The notes under the pieces were generated by a model, which saw only the letters and a program-made list of their open reading frames with translations, did not search any database and had not been told where the DNA came from. A program made the position numbers and the translations under genes. From Candidatus Peregrinibacteria bacterium (GTDB lineage: Bacteria; Patescibacteriota; Gracilibacteria; UM-FILTER-43-11), in NCBI GenBank assembly GCA_016932495.1, contig JAFGCR010000009.1, positions 1-64,000 of the forward strand: DNA of 64,000 bases. Reading direction: 5' to 3'. Below are positions 53,369 to 61,708 of the stretch, piece after piece (position 1 is the first letter of the stretch; the number at the start of each line of letters is the position of its first letter).

Positions 53369-54415
53369 ATGGAAGATCAATTGCTCGATTTACAGGATGT
53401 AGCACGTCAGTTGAATATTAGCTACAATCACCTCGTTAACAACCTTATCAAAAGCGATAAAATTCCTGTAATTAATGTCGGCTCAGGCAATCAGAGAACC
53501 TTACGTGTCAGCAAAGAAGATTTAAAAAAATATTTGGACGAACAATCCTCAAAACAGACGACAATCCAAAATGCTGCAGAAAATGTCCAGAATTTACGAG
53601 ATTCTTTATTGTTATCCTATATTGCGAAAGAGAATGCCCAACTCACACCTGACGACGCATTAATGGTTTCCGATGTGCTAAACGATCTTAAAAAGAAAAA
53701 AGGCATAGAGGGGAAAATACCCAAACTGGACTTATTTATAAATTCATTTGGCGGGGCGCTAGAGGCCGCTTATAAAATTGTACAAATTTGTCGCGATTAT
53801 GCAAACGAGATTCATGCCATTGTGCCAGTTTATGCAAAAAGTGCTGCAACGGCTATTGTTTTAGGGTGTGATTCTCTAACTATTTCGAAAGTTGGTGAGC
53901 TTGGACCGATCGACCCCATCATTATCGATCAAAATACCGGCAAGCGATTTCCTGTCAAATCAATCGAGGCTCTTTTTAGATTTAGAAGTGATGAAGAAAA
54001 ATTAAAAAAGTTTGGGATTGACCCAAAGAAGGTAGACGAAATGATCGGGAAGATGGATCCTTTTACGCTTGGAGCGTATCTAAATACCCGCCTCGTGTCA
54101 GAAGAATATATCCCAGAATTACTCAAAAAAGGTTTAAATAAAAATGATACAGACGAAAATGTCCAAAAAATCACAGATTATTTTATTAACGAACTCCATT
54201 CGCATGCCCATCCAATTACATTCACAAGTTTGTGTGAAAAGGGTGTTAAAAATTGCGAATTGTTAGAGGGCCAATTGGAGGAGGGAGTGAAGCAACTTTT
54301 GCGCGTTTATATGGCTTATATGAATACAAATTCATTTAATAAAATAATCGGCAATGCGTATTGGCAATTTAATAATCGGGCGATACAAATCACAATGCAA
54401 AAGAAGGAAAATTAA
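53369..54415 (+). CDS. Clp-fold serine protease (SDH/SppA-like) with N-terminal helix-turn-helix
   Basis: The first 65 residues resemble an excisionase-type helix-turn-helix (LDLQDVARQLNISYNHLVNN, then LRVSKEDLKKYLDEQ). From about 120 the Clp/crotonase fold follows: LFINSFGGALEAAYKI, then VPVYAKSAATAIVLGCDSL with the probable nucleophile Ser, and KVGELGPIDP. This matches the SDH family of Clp-fold proteinases. No membrane segment is seen. Codon use is clearly AT-richer than carB or yqeY, which suggests recent transfer together with the next gene. The substrate is unknown. Confidence 0.8.
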   Translation: MEDQLLDLQDVARQLNISYNHLVNNLIKSDKIPVINVGSGNQRTLRVSKEDLKKYLDEQSSKQTTIQNAAENVQNLRDSLLLSYIAKENAQLTPDDALMVSDVLNDLKKKKGIEGKIPKLDLFINSFGGALEAAYKIVQICRDYANEIHAIVPVYAKSAATAIVLGCDSLTISKVGELGPIDPIIIDQNTGKRFPVKSIEALFRFRSDEEKLKKFGIDPKKVDEMIGKMDPFTLGAYLNTRLVSEEYIPELLKKGLNKNDTDENVQKITDYFINELHSHAHPITFTSLCEKGVKNCELLEGQLEEGVKQLLRVYMAYMNTNSFNKIIGNAYWQFNNRAIQITMQKKEN

Positions 54416-54424
54416 TTAAGTTTT

Positions 54425-54847
54425 ATGTCTTCAGAAAAAATCCGATGCTACACGTGTAAATCAAAGCTAATCCCCGGGCACAATTACAAGGAGGTGAATA
54501 AAATCGCCAGAAGAATTTTTAATGAATTACATTCGAATAAGAGGAAAAGGCCATTCGTGAAATCAGCATATTTCGGAGAGAAAATCTTTCTCGATAATTT
54601 CTGGCCCCATCTAAACCAAAAGAATCCAACCGACAGAAAGCGTCGCCTAAAGTTTTTTGAATGTGCAATTGAATTTATTGAAAATTCAAAAGGGAAACCT
54701 ATTTATGAGCAGAAAGATGAGCTAAAAAAAGAAGCCTTATATCGGTTCGTTGGTCGGGTTGGCGATCGATATTTTGTTATCCAGGTAAAGGCGGATTTGA
54801 AGAGGGGGCAGAAGTTTTTGATGTCAGTATTTGAATATGAAGCATAG
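54425..54847 (+). CDS. Small CxxC protein of unknown function in the AT-rich island
   Basis: 140 residues starting with a CYTC pair (RCYTCKSKLIPGHNYKEV), then a basic helical part and the block LDNFWPHLNQKNPTDRKRRL, FFECAIEFIEN, and a C-terminal beta stretch LYRFVGRVGDRYFVIQVKADLKR-like ending QKFLMSVFEYEA. The C-terminal pattern recalls small BECR-fold nuclease domains found in phage-linked proteins, but the match is from memory and weak. It follows the protease gene by 9 bases, so the two are co-expressed. A strong promoter on the opposite strand (54912-54941) points into its 3' end. Confidence 0.65.
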   Translation: MSSEKIRCYTCKSKLIPGHNYKEVNKIARRIFNELHSNKRKRPFVKSAYFGEKIFLDNFWPHLNQKNPTDRKRRLKFFECAIEFIENSKGKPIYEQKDELKKEALYRFVGRVGDRYFVIQVKADLKRGQKFLMSVFEYEA

Positions 54848-54911
54848 AGAAAAATAACCCCCAACCAAGTGGAGCATTGGACTCCAGCTGCGGGATCACT
54901 TTTCTGATACA

Positions 54912-54941
54912 AGTATAGCATCACTTTGTCAAGCTTGTCAA
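54912..54941 (-). promoter_or_regulatory. Consensus promoter directed against the island
   Basis: On the minus strand TTGACA (54941-54936) and TATACT (54917-54912) are 18 bp apart. No gene on that strand follows for kilobases, so the expected RNA is antisense to the CxxC gene. Confidence 0.55.
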
Positions 54942-54954
54942 CATTTGTTCACTT

Positions 54955-55398
54955 TTACCCCATCAGCTCCTTCACCACCTTATTCACCATGCCCCCGTCG
55001 GCCTGGCCTTTTAATTTACCCATCACCGCGCCCATCACCTTGCCGAAGTCAGATGGTCCGGCGGGTTTGAGCTGGCCGATCACTTCCTGCACGGCCGCTT
55101 TCACCTGCTCCTCGCTCATCTGCTCAGGCATGTAGGTTTCAAGGATTTTGATCTCATCCAGCTCTTTCTGGGCAGCCTCTTTGTTGCCGCCTTTTTCAAA
55201 GCCATCCGCGCTGTCATGGCGCTGTTTGATGCCTTTCTTGATCAGGTCGATGACCACCTCGTCGGTCGCCACCTTATCCGCGCCGCTGACTTCATAATTC
55301 ATGATGGCCGCCTTGAGCATACGGAGGGTGCTTAATTTAAGTTCTTCTTTGGCTTTCATGGCCGCGGTGAGGTCGGCGATGATCTGTTCTTTTAGCAT
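54955..55398 (-). CDS. yqeY: GatB/YqeY domain protein
   Basis: 147 residues matching stand-alone YqeY: DLTAAMKAKEELKLSTLRML near the start, then IKKGIKQRHDSADGFEKGG, LETYMPEQMSEEQVKAAV, and DFGKVMGAVMGKLKGQADGG at the end. The domain is the tRNA-binding tail of GatB as a separate protein; a full gatB is also in the window. Function outside amidotransferase is unclear. Confidence 0.92.
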   Translation of the reverse strand: MLKEQIIADLTAAMKAKEELKLSTLRMLKAAIMNYEVSGADKVATDEVVIDLIKKGIKQRHDSADGFEKGGNKEAAQKELDEIKILETYMPEQMSEEQVKAAVQEVIGQLKPAGPSDFGKVMGAVMGKLKGQADGGMVNKVVKELMG

Positions 55399-55416
55399 GA
55401 TTTATTGGTTACAAAT

Positions 55417-55472
55417 AGATGCGGATTGACCCGAATCGATCGATGCGTATTCGGGTCAATCCGATTCAAAAA
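55417..55472. repeat. 11-bp-type inverted repeat between yqeY and gdh
   Basis: GCGGATTGACCCGAAT on the left and ATTCGGGTCAATCCG on the right are reverse complements over about 15 bp. They share the CGGATTGAC core with the arrays at 22898 and 31749. Confidence 0.7.
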
Positions 55473-55473
55473 A

Positions 55474-56742
55474 TTATTTATCATGATAAATTTTGCACCT
55501 CAGGTGCGCTCCGCTTCCTCTCAGTTTTTTAGCCTTATCCAGGCGGTCAAAGGCGGAGATGTAGGCGGCTTCACGCATCGTGCACTTATATTCGTTCTGG
55601 AAATCCAGGATGCGGACCAGCGCCTCGATCATAGCGCGTTTCAGTTTGGCTTCCACTTCTTCGATGGGCCAGTAATAGGCCTGCTGGTTCTGCAGCCATT
55701 CAAAATATGAAACAGTTACCCCGCCCGAATTGGCCAGGATGTCAGGGATGATGACCACTCCTTCTTTTGCCAGGTATTCGTCCGCTTCCGCGGTGGTGGG
55801 GCCGTTGGCCAGCTCCAGAATGATCTTAGCTTTGATGTTTTTCATATTGGCTTCCGTTACCTGGTTTTCCATGGCGGCCAGCACCAGGATGTCGCAGGGT
55901 TTTTCGAGCAGTTCTTCATTCGTGCAGGGTTTCCCTTCATCGGAATCCTGTACAGAACCCTTTTCTTTTTTAGTTTTCATGATATTAAAGGGATCCATAC
56001 CGTCATTGTTGTAAAGACCTCCCCGGGAATCACTTACGCCGGTAACGGTAAAGCCCATGCCATGAAAAATCTCAGCGGCGAAACTTCCTGCGTTTCCGAA
56101 TCCCTGGATGATTATTCTGATTCCCTCGATTTTCATATCATGGCGTTTCATATATTCTTCCAGAATATAAGCGCCGCCCTGCGCAGTAGCGGTTCCGCGG
56201 CCCAAAGATCCCCCTACTTCGATCGGCTTGCCGGTTACCACACCGGGGCTGTACTGGTTTACCAGCCGGCTGTACTCATCCATGAACCAGGCCATGATCT
56301 GAGGGGTGGTGTACATGTCGGGAGCCGGAATGTCATGGTTAGGGCCGATGATCTGGTAGACCGCCTGCACGTATTTGCGGGTCAAACGTTCCAGTTCGCC
56401 CTCACTCATTTTTTTGGCGTTGCAGGAAACGCCCCCTTTGCCTCCGCCGTACGGGATGCCGGCGACTGCGCATTTAAAAGTCATTTCGGTGGATAGTGCC
56501 TTGATCTCATCAAGGTCCACACTGGGAAGATAGCGGATTCCTCCTTTGAAAGGTCCGCGGAGCTCATTGTGCTGGACGCGGTAGGCTTCAAAGTATTCCA
56601 TATGTCCGTCGTCCATGCGGACCGGCAAGGTGGCTATCAGAGTTTTTTGAGGGTGGGAAAGGACGTTTAAAGTCTCCTGGTCAAGCTTCATGATCTTGGC
56701 CGCTTTGTTCATGTTTTTAAGGGTATTTTCGTAGAAACTCAT
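55474..56742 (-). CDS. gdhA: Glutamate dehydrogenase (Glu/Leu/Phe/Val family)
   Basis: Interconverts glutamate and 2-oxoglutarate plus ammonia. The dimerisation domain has RGPFKGGIRYLPSVDLDE and the catalytic-Lys motif GIPYGGGKGGV, with Asp in PAPDMYTTPQIMAWFMDEY. The Rossmann domain contains IIQGFGNAGSFAAE. The GSLGRGTATAQG and ANSGGVTVSYFEWLQN segments favour glutamate dehydrogenase over the branched-chain types. At 422 residues it is normal. Confidence 0.93.
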   Translation of the reverse strand: MSFYENTLKNMNKAAKIMKLDQETLNVLSHPQKTLIATLPVRMDDGHMEYFEAYRVQHNELRGPFKGGIRYLPSVDLDEIKALSTEMTFKCAVAGIPYGGGKGGVSCNAKKMSEGELERLTRKYVQAVYQIIGPNHDIPAPDMYTTPQIMAWFMDEYSRLVNQYSPGVVTGKPIEVGGSLGRGTATAQGGAYILEEYMKRHDMKIEGIRIIIQGFGNAGSFAAEIFHGMGFTVTGVSDSRGGLYNNDGMDPFNIMKTKKEKGSVQDSDEGKPCTNEELLEKPCDILVLAAMENQVTEANMKNIKAKIILELANGPTTAEADEYLAKEGVVIIPDILANSGGVTVSYFEWLQNQQAYYWPIEEVEAKLKRAMIEALVRILDFQNEYKCTMREAAYISAFDRLDKAKKLRGSGAHLRCKIYHDK

Positions 56743-56771
56743 AATTGATTTTGATTAAAAATACAATTAAT

Positions 56772-56800
56772 AATTTAGTGCTGTTTATTTAAATACGCAA
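56772..56800 (-). promoter_or_regulatory. Promoter of gdhA
   Basis: TTGCGT (56800-56795) and TAAATT (56777-56772) are 17 bp apart on the minus strand. Confidence 0.5.
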
Positions 56801-56803
56801 GAA

Positions 56804-56867
56804 ACATTTAACATGTGACCATTGACATGTGACATCGGTCAATTGTCAAATGTTAAAGGTCACATGT
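56804..56867. repeat. Inverted heptamer arrays after alr
   Basis: The left arm (56804-56833) reads ACATTTA ACATGTG ACCATTG ACATGTG AC. The right arm (56837-56867) in reverse reads ACATGTG ACCTTTA ACATTTG ACAATTG ACC. The alr stop codon (56860-56862) lies inside the right arm. It belongs to the ACATGTG family also seen at 3893 and 59402. Confidence 0.75.
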
Positions 56868-57978
56868 AAATCCGTGGGATTCGTTCATTTATACGTGTCG
56901 TCACTTCATAATTGATGGTCTGGCTTTGTTCTGCGATTTCTTCAGCGGTAATATGTTCCTTGCCCTGACATCCAAGCAATACCACTTCATCTTCCAGTTT
57001 TACACCTGGAATATCGGTTATATCCACCATGATCATGTTCATGCAAACCCGGCCGATGACCGGCGCCTTTTTCCCCCTTATCAGCACCGCCCCCCGATTG
57101 CTCAAAAGCCGTACAAATCCGTCATAATACCCCACAGGGATGATGGCGATCCGGCCGCTATGGGGCATTTCATACGTGCAGCCGTAACCGATCAGCGCCC
57201 CCTGTTTCACTTCCTTTACCTGCGCCACCACGGTTTTCCAGGTGAGGGCTGGCTTAAGGGTGATATCAATACCCGCCCGCTTAGCAGCCTGTTCGGTCTT
57301 GTCGCTGGGCCACAGGCCGTAATTGCCGATACCCGTCCTAACAAAATTAAAATACGCTTCCGGCAGTAAAATGGTCGCCGCGGTGTTGGCGCAATGTCGG
57401 TAATGAGGGGCATGACCGCTTTTTTCCAGTAAATGGACGGCTTTATTAAATTCTTTCAGCTGATAGAGCGCGTATTCATGGTTGATGCGGTCTTCCAGAT
57501 TGGCAAAATGCGTCGAGACCCCTTTTAATATAAGGTGCGGGTGTTGTTGCACCTGCCGGATGAAATCAGGAAGGTCGGAAAGTTCAATGCCCTGGCGGTG
57601 GTTTCCGGTCTCGATTTTTAAGTGAATGCCGACTTTTTTTCCGATTTTTCCTAATTTTTTCACGGTTTCCAGATTATAGACCACCAGTTCCGTATTAACC
57701 GGCAGATCAGTTAGATCCGACAGGGGAGTGTAGCCGATGATCAGCAGGGGGATTCTGATGCCGGCTTTTCGCAGGATCTTAGCTTCAAAAAGCGCGTTTA
57801 CGCATAAATAGTCCGCCCCGTTCTCTTCAAAGATCCGCGCACACTCCGTAAGGCCATGGCCATACGCGTTGGCTTTGACCGCGGGCGCCAGCACCACCTC
57901 TTTTCCGACCAGTTTACGGAACATTTTCAGGTTATGCACCAGAGCCGGTTCGCTGATTTCCACCCACGTTAAATCCAT
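56860..57978 (-). CDS. alr: Alanine racemase
   Basis: Makes D-alanine for peptidoglycan with PLP. The PLP Lys is in APAVKANAYGHGL near residue 37; the catalytic Tyr in LIGYGCTYEMP near 260; IPVGYYDGF and VCMNMIMVDI are also conserved. At 372 residues it is normal. The last residues (YM) and stop come from the heptamer repeat. It shows that the organism builds a peptidoglycan wall. Confidence 0.96.
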   Translation of the reverse strand: MDLTWVEISEPALVHNLKMFRKLVGKEVVLAPAVKANAYGHGLTECARIFEENGADYLCVNALFEAKILRKAGIRIPLLIIGYTPLSDLTDLPVNTELVVYNLETVKKLGKIGKKVGIHLKIETGNHRQGIELSDLPDFIRQVQQHPHLILKGVSTHFANLEDRINHEYALYQLKEFNKAVHLLEKSGHAPHYRHCANTAATILLPEAYFNFVRTGIGNYGLWPSDKTEQAAKRAGIDITLKPALTWKTVVAQVKEVKQGALIGYGCTYEMPHSGRIAIIPVGYYDGFVRLLSNRGAVLIRGKKAPVIGRVCMNMIMVDITDIPGVKLEDEVVLLGCQGKEHITAEEIAEQSQTINYEVTTRINERIPRIYM

Positions 57979-57982
57979 AAAC

Positions 57983-58077
57983 GAAGTGACGTTATGACAA
58001 TATGACGATATGACAAAAGGGCAACGATATCAACAAGTCTGCCTTGTCATTTCGTCATATCGTCGTTTCGTTATTTA
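57983..58077. repeat. Inverted octamer arrays between alr and the ftsL-like gene
   Basis: Four 8-bp units (GAAGTGAC, GTTATGAC, AATATGAC, GATATGAC) at 57983-58014 face GTCATTTC, GTCATATC, GTCGTTTC, GTTATTTA at 58046-58077. The stop of the ftsL-like gene (58071-58073) is in the last unit. Confidence 0.75.
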
Positions 58078-58460
58078 GACGCAATCGCCGTATCTCCGCG
58101 GATAAACAGCGGCGTGTCGGTTTTGACCATCCTCTGGATCTTCGGGTCGTTCTGAATATTGGCAAGCGCCTGCACACGGGCGATCTCCATATCCCACACC
58201 TCGTTTTCTGTCAAAAGCTGGGAGCGCTGGACTTCCAGATTCTTTAAAGCATAGCCTTTGGTGGCGTTTTGGTTGGAATTGGCGAGGTACGCAAGACTGA
58301 TAAACGCTACAAGAGCGATAATTACAAATACGAGCGCATTAACACCCACCTCCACTTTGTGAGATAGCGGATCTCGTCGCACTTTTGTTGGGTTATTGTC
58401 TATATAAAGTGCTGCAGACATGAATCTATGTGTTTGTGTCGGGCAGTTGAGGTTGATCAT
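58071..58460 (-). CDS. FtsL/FtsB-like cell-division protein
   Basis: A 129-residue bitopic protein: a membrane segment at about 42-63 (ALVFVIIALVAFISLAYL) followed by a short coiled coil with ALKNLEVQRSQLLTENEVWD and a C-terminal external tail. Its ATG overlaps the rsmH stop (ATGA), the arrangement of mraW-ftsL in division clusters, which is the main support. The similarity itself is weak, as is usual for FtsL. Confidence 0.72.
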   Translation of the reverse strand: MINLNCPTQTHRFMSAALYIDNNPTKVRRDPLSHKVEVGVNALVFVIIALVAFISLAYLANSNQNATKGYALKNLEVQRSQLLTENEVWDMEIARVQALANIQNDPKIQRMVKTDTPLFIRGDTAIASK

Positions 58461-59386
58461 AATCGCTCGGCAGCCCGCAGTTTCGCACTGCGCGAACGCG
58501 GGTTCTGCTCGACCTCAATACCTGTTGGTATTATAGGCCGTTTGGTTAAGAGATAAAGTTTTTTTTGAAAATTACATTGACAGAGAGGTAATTCCTTGGG
58601 ACAAATACAATCCCTGGTGTAGTAACGGAAAATGTTTTTAACAAGTCGGTCTTCGAGCGAGTGGTAAGAGATCGCGGCGATCCGGCCCTTGGGCGCGAGG
58701 AGGTCGATCGCCTGATGCAGGGCGCTTTCCAGCACTTCCAGTTCACGGTTCACATAGATGCGGAGCGCCTGAAAGGTGCGGGTGGCGGGATGGCGCCCTA
58801 TTTTTCCTTTGGAAGTAGTCTTGATGATCTCGGCTAACTGCAGTGTGTTTGCAATGGGATGTTTTTTACGTTCATTCACAATGGCCTTTGCGATGACTCT
58901 CGACCGTCTTTCATCACCATACTGATAGATCAGATCCGCCAATTTTTTTTCGTTATACGTGTTGATGACGAGTTGGGCGGTTAATTCCTGAGTTTGGTCA
59001 TAACGCATATCGAGCGGCCCTTCTTTCTGAAAAGAAAAACCGCGTTCGGGAATGTCCACATGCGGAGAAGAGAGTCCGAGATCAAATAGGATGGCATCCG
59101 GGTTCCCGAATCGATGACGTTCAATCTCAGTTTTCAGGTTTTCAAAATTGGAATGAACGTAGATAATTTGTTTTTCAAATTTTTTCAGACGCTGTTTCGC
59201 CTTTTTTAAATTCGTTTCATCCTGATCAAAAGCCATCAGCTTGCCCTTAGGGCCGATTTTTTTTAAGATTGCTTCACTATGTCCGCCCAGTCCCAGGGTA
59301 CAATCCACCACTCTGTTGCCGGCTCGAAGATTTAAAAGATCAATCGTCTCACTGAGTAAAACTGGAATATGTAACTGTTTATCCAT
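58457..59386 (-). CDS. rsmH: 16S rRNA m4C1402 methyltransferase RsmH
   Basis: Methylates 16S rRNA C1402. Motifs: HIPVLLSETIDLL, the SAM motif VVDCTLGLGGHSEAIL, DLGLSSPHVD, GPLDMRYD, and the final SYHSLEDRLVKNIFR. At 309 residues it is normal. I start at the ATG 59386 (MDKQLHIPVLL); an upstream ATG at 59449 would add residues encoded by the heptamer repeat. It is normally preceded by mraZ, which is absent here. Confidence 0.95.
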   Translation of the reverse strand: MDKQLHIPVLLSETIDLLNLRAGNRVVDCTLGLGGHSEAILKKIGPKGKLMAFDQDETNLKKAKQRLKKFEKQIIYVHSNFENLKTEIERHRFGNPDAILFDLGLSSPHVDIPERGFSFQKEGPLDMRYDQTQELTAQLVINTYNEKKLADLIYQYGDERRSRVIAKAIVNERKKHPIANTLQLAEIIKTTSKGKIGRHPATRTFQALRIYVNRELEVLESALHQAIDLLAPKGRIAAISYHSLEDRLVKNIFRYYTRDCICPKELPLCQCNFQKKLYLLTKRPIIPTGIEVEQNPRSRSAKLRAAERL

Positions 59387-59401
59387 TTGCGTTTCGGATT
59401 T

Positions 59402-59467
59402 ACATATGACATCTGACAGCTGACATCTGACAGAAAGGTCAAATGTCAAATGTCAGGTGTCAGATGT
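59402..59467. repeat. Inverted heptamer arrays upstream of rsmH
   Basis: The left arm (59402-59433) reads ACATATG ACATCTG ACAGCTG ACATCTG ACAG. The right arm (59438-59467) in reverse reads ACATCTG ACACCTG ACATTTG ACATTTG AC. Confidence 0.75.
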
Positions 59468-59815
59468 TTATAAAAAAATCAGTCATGGCATTCAGATATT
59501 ACGTAAATAATGGCGTGCCAGACGGATTTAAATTTGTTATAAAAATTCATCGTATATTTTTTAGTTTTGCCCTTCAGTTACCAATTTAAGCTGTATAAAT
59601 TTTTTGGTCAATAACAAATTTTGTGTTCAACTTTTGACACCATGTCCAAGTTGTATACATTTTTGGTTCAGGAAAGCGGAAAAGTAACAATTTTGTTACA
59701 GAAAAAATTGGTTGTCATATACAGAAAATATTTTTAAATAATTTAATTTTTTCATGTATGCTTGATAGGCGATGATTTTTTCGTTATGCTTTCACACGCA
59801 AATTTAAAAAAACAC
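59468..59815. promoter_or_regulatory. Divergent intergenic region rsmH / M16 peptidase
   Basis: About 350 AT-rich bases with no credible gene. It contains two similar 20-bp direct repeats exactly 60 bp apart (59591-59610 and 59651-59670, core TGTATA-A/C-AT-TTTTGG), a perfect 7-bp dyad GTAACAA-TT-TTGTTAC (59684-59699), and a probable promoter for the peptidase (TTGTCA 59712-59717, 17 bp, TAAATA 59735-59740). Confidence 0.45.
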
Positions 59816-61081
59816 ATGCATCAATCTACTACTTTAAAAAACGGACTGCGCATCATCACCACCCCTATTGAGGGCACCAAATCCGTGACCGTGCTTTGTC
59901 TGGTCGGGGCAGGTTCCCGTTATGAGAATAAAAAGATCAGCGGGATTTCCCATTTCCTGGAGCATTTGTTTTTTAAGGGGGCGGAACGGTACCAGAACGC
60001 GGCGGAAGTCGCCTCGGCTATCGATTCTGTGGGCGGGGATTTTAACGCGTTTACGGGCAAAGAATATGCCGGTTATTACGTCAAACTGGCGTCTCATAAA
60101 AAAGAAGTGGCTTTTGATGTGATCGGCGACATGATGCTGAATGCCACCTTCCTTCCGCACGAGATTGACAAGGAAAGGGGGGTGATTCTGGAGGAATACA
60201 ATATGTATCAGGATACCCCCATGTATCAGGTGGGCTGGGATTTTGAAAAACTGCTGTTTGGTGATCAGCCCATGGGCTGGGACCAGATTGGTGAAAAAGC
60301 AATCATCAAATCCCTCACGCGGGATCAGATCGTGGATTACAAGGAAGCGTTGTACACGCCGGACAATACAATTGTCAGTGTGGCGGGTGATATCACCGAG
60401 AAGGAGGCCAAGAGTCTGGTGGAAAAATATTTTCCGTTTGAAGAGATAGAAAGGGGGTTGGAGCCGGCGCCTTACCGGCCCGTCAAAGGAGGTGACAAAG
60501 CCATCCTTCAGGAGAAAAAGACGGAACAGGCGCATATCATTGTAGGGGTCGAAGGAATGCCGGCCCGCCATAAAGATAATTATACTGAAAAGATCCTCAG
60601 TATCATTCTGGGCGGCAATATGAGTTCACGGATGTTCCTGAATGTACGGGAGGCGAAGGGGCTGGCTTATTATATCCGTACCACCACCGACGATTACACC
60701 GACACCGGGACCCTGAGTACGGCAGCGGGCGTGGACCTGACCAGGATCGACCTGGCTATCGAAGCGATTTTGGTGGAATACCGCAAGGTCATGGAAAAGA
60801 AAGTAGGGGACGAGGAATTAAAAAAAGCAAAAGATTTTATGAAAGGGAAGATCATCCTGCGGCTGGAAGACAGCGAAGAATACGCCCATTTAATGGGAAA
60901 ACAGGCCTTACTCTTTCCCAAAATCGATACTCTGGAAGACATTCTGCACAAGATCGATGCCGTGACCGCCGATGACATCCTGCGCCTGAGCCGGAAGATA
61001 CTGGAAGAAAAAAACTTGCGCGTCGCCCTGATCGGGCCGTATAAAGATAAGGAACATTTTTCAAAATTATTGCATTATTAA
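59816..61081 (+). CDS. M16 family zinc metallopeptidase
   Basis: Pitrilysin-type peptidase related to mitochondrial processing peptidase. The inverted zinc motif HFLEHLFFKG (HxxEH) is near residue 58 with the distal Glu in the following helix. The C-terminal half has the GGNMSSRMFLNVREAKGLAY block. At 421 residues it is the single-subunit short form. I start at the ATG before HQSTTLKNGLRIIT; in-frame ATGs at 59786 and 59762 would add 10 or 18 residues. No partner subunit is adjacent. Confidence 0.9.
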   Translation: MHQSTTLKNGLRIITTPIEGTKSVTVLCLVGAGSRYENKKISGISHFLEHLFFKGAERYQNAAEVASAIDSVGGDFNAFTGKEYAGYYVKLASHKKEVAFDVIGDMMLNATFLPHEIDKERGVILEEYNMYQDTPMYQVGWDFEKLLFGDQPMGWDQIGEKAIIKSLTRDQIVDYKEALYTPDNTIVSVAGDITEKEAKSLVEKYFPFEEIERGLEPAPYRPVKGGDKAILQEKKTEQAHIIVGVEGMPARHKDNYTEKILSIILGGNMSSRMFLNVREAKGLAYYIRTTTDDYTDTGTLSTAAGVDLTRIDLAIEAILVEYRKVMEKKVGDEELKKAKDFMKGKIILRLEDSEEYAHLMGKQALLFPKIDTLEDILHKIDAVTADDILRLSRKILEEKNLRVALIGPYKDKEHFSKLLHY

Positions 61082-61087
61082 AAATAA

Positions 61088-61160
61088 CAAATTTTAAATT
61101 TTAAATTTTAAATTTTAATTTAATAGGGTAAATTGTAATTTGTTATTTGTCATTTAAAAT
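61088..61160. repeat. AAATTTT heptamer array before ndk
   Basis: Four AAATTTT units at about 61090-61118 are followed by an inverse ATTTAAAATTTAAAAT block just before the ndk start. Confidence 0.6.
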
Positions 61161-61170
61161 TTAAAATATT

Positions 61171-61632
61171 ATGGAACGAACTTTGGTCTTAATCAAACCC
61201 GACGCGCTCCAGCGCGGATTAATCGGAAGAGTGATGAGCTATCTGGAAGACAAGGGCCTGACCCTGGTCGGCAACAAGATGATGCAATTGGACGATGATT
61301 TGCTTCACGAACATTACGCCCATCTGGTCGATAAACCTTTCTTTAAAGGCATTGCTGATTTTATGAAAAGCACCCCTGTCATCGTGCAATGCTGGGAAGG
61401 GCAGGAGTGTGTGGAAGTGGTCCGGAAACTCTGCGGGGTTACCAACGCCCGTGATGCCGCGCCCGGCACGATCCGCGGGGATCTGGGGATGAGCGTGCAG
61501 AGCAATTTGATCCATGCCTCCGACAGCCTGGAAACCGCCAAGGTCGAAGTGCCGCGTTTCTTTAAAAAAGAAGAACTGTTCAGTTACAACAAAAAGAACT
61601 ACGAATACATCTACGCCCCGGACGAGAAATAA
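61171..61632 (+). CDS. ndk: Nucleoside diphosphate kinase
   Basis: Balances nucleoside triphosphate pools. TLVLIKPDALQRGLIG at the N-terminus and SNLIHASDSLETAKVE, with the phosphorylated His, are conserved (usually NxIHGSDS; here HAS). RGDLGMSVQ precedes it. At 153 residues the length is normal. The start follows AAAATATT without a Shine-Dalgarno sequence. Confidence 0.96.
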   Translation: MERTLVLIKPDALQRGLIGRVMSYLEDKGLTLVGNKMMQLDDDLLHEHYAHLVDKPFFKGIADFMKSTPVIVQCWEGQECVEVVRKLCGVTNARDAAPGTIRGDLGMSVQSNLIHASDSLETAKVEVPRFFKKEELFSYNKKNYEYIYAPDEK

Positions 61633-61644
61633 TTAATTTATTGA

Positions 61645-61708
61645 TAGTGTAAGCGGCAAGTGCAAGTTAAGAATAAGAGCCTTGCACATGCACTTTACAC
61701 TTGCACTA
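61645..61708. repeat. Inverted hexamer-type arrays between ndk and the CAP protein
   Basis: GTGTAA/GTGCAA-type units at 61645-61666 face the inverse TTGCAC/TTACAC units at 61681-61708. The CAP-protein stop codon (61706-61708) is in the right arm. Confidence 0.65.

Noticed and set aside
54866-54900. GTGGAGCATTGGACTCCAGC resembles part of a tRNA (D arm and anticodon arm), which could mark an integration site
   Set aside because: The anticodon stem does not pair, and no acceptor or T arm follows; the likeness is probably chance.
59387-59449. An N-terminal extension of rsmH from the ATG at 59449
   Set aside because: The added residues are encoded by the heptamer repeat, and the family begins at the ATG at 59386.
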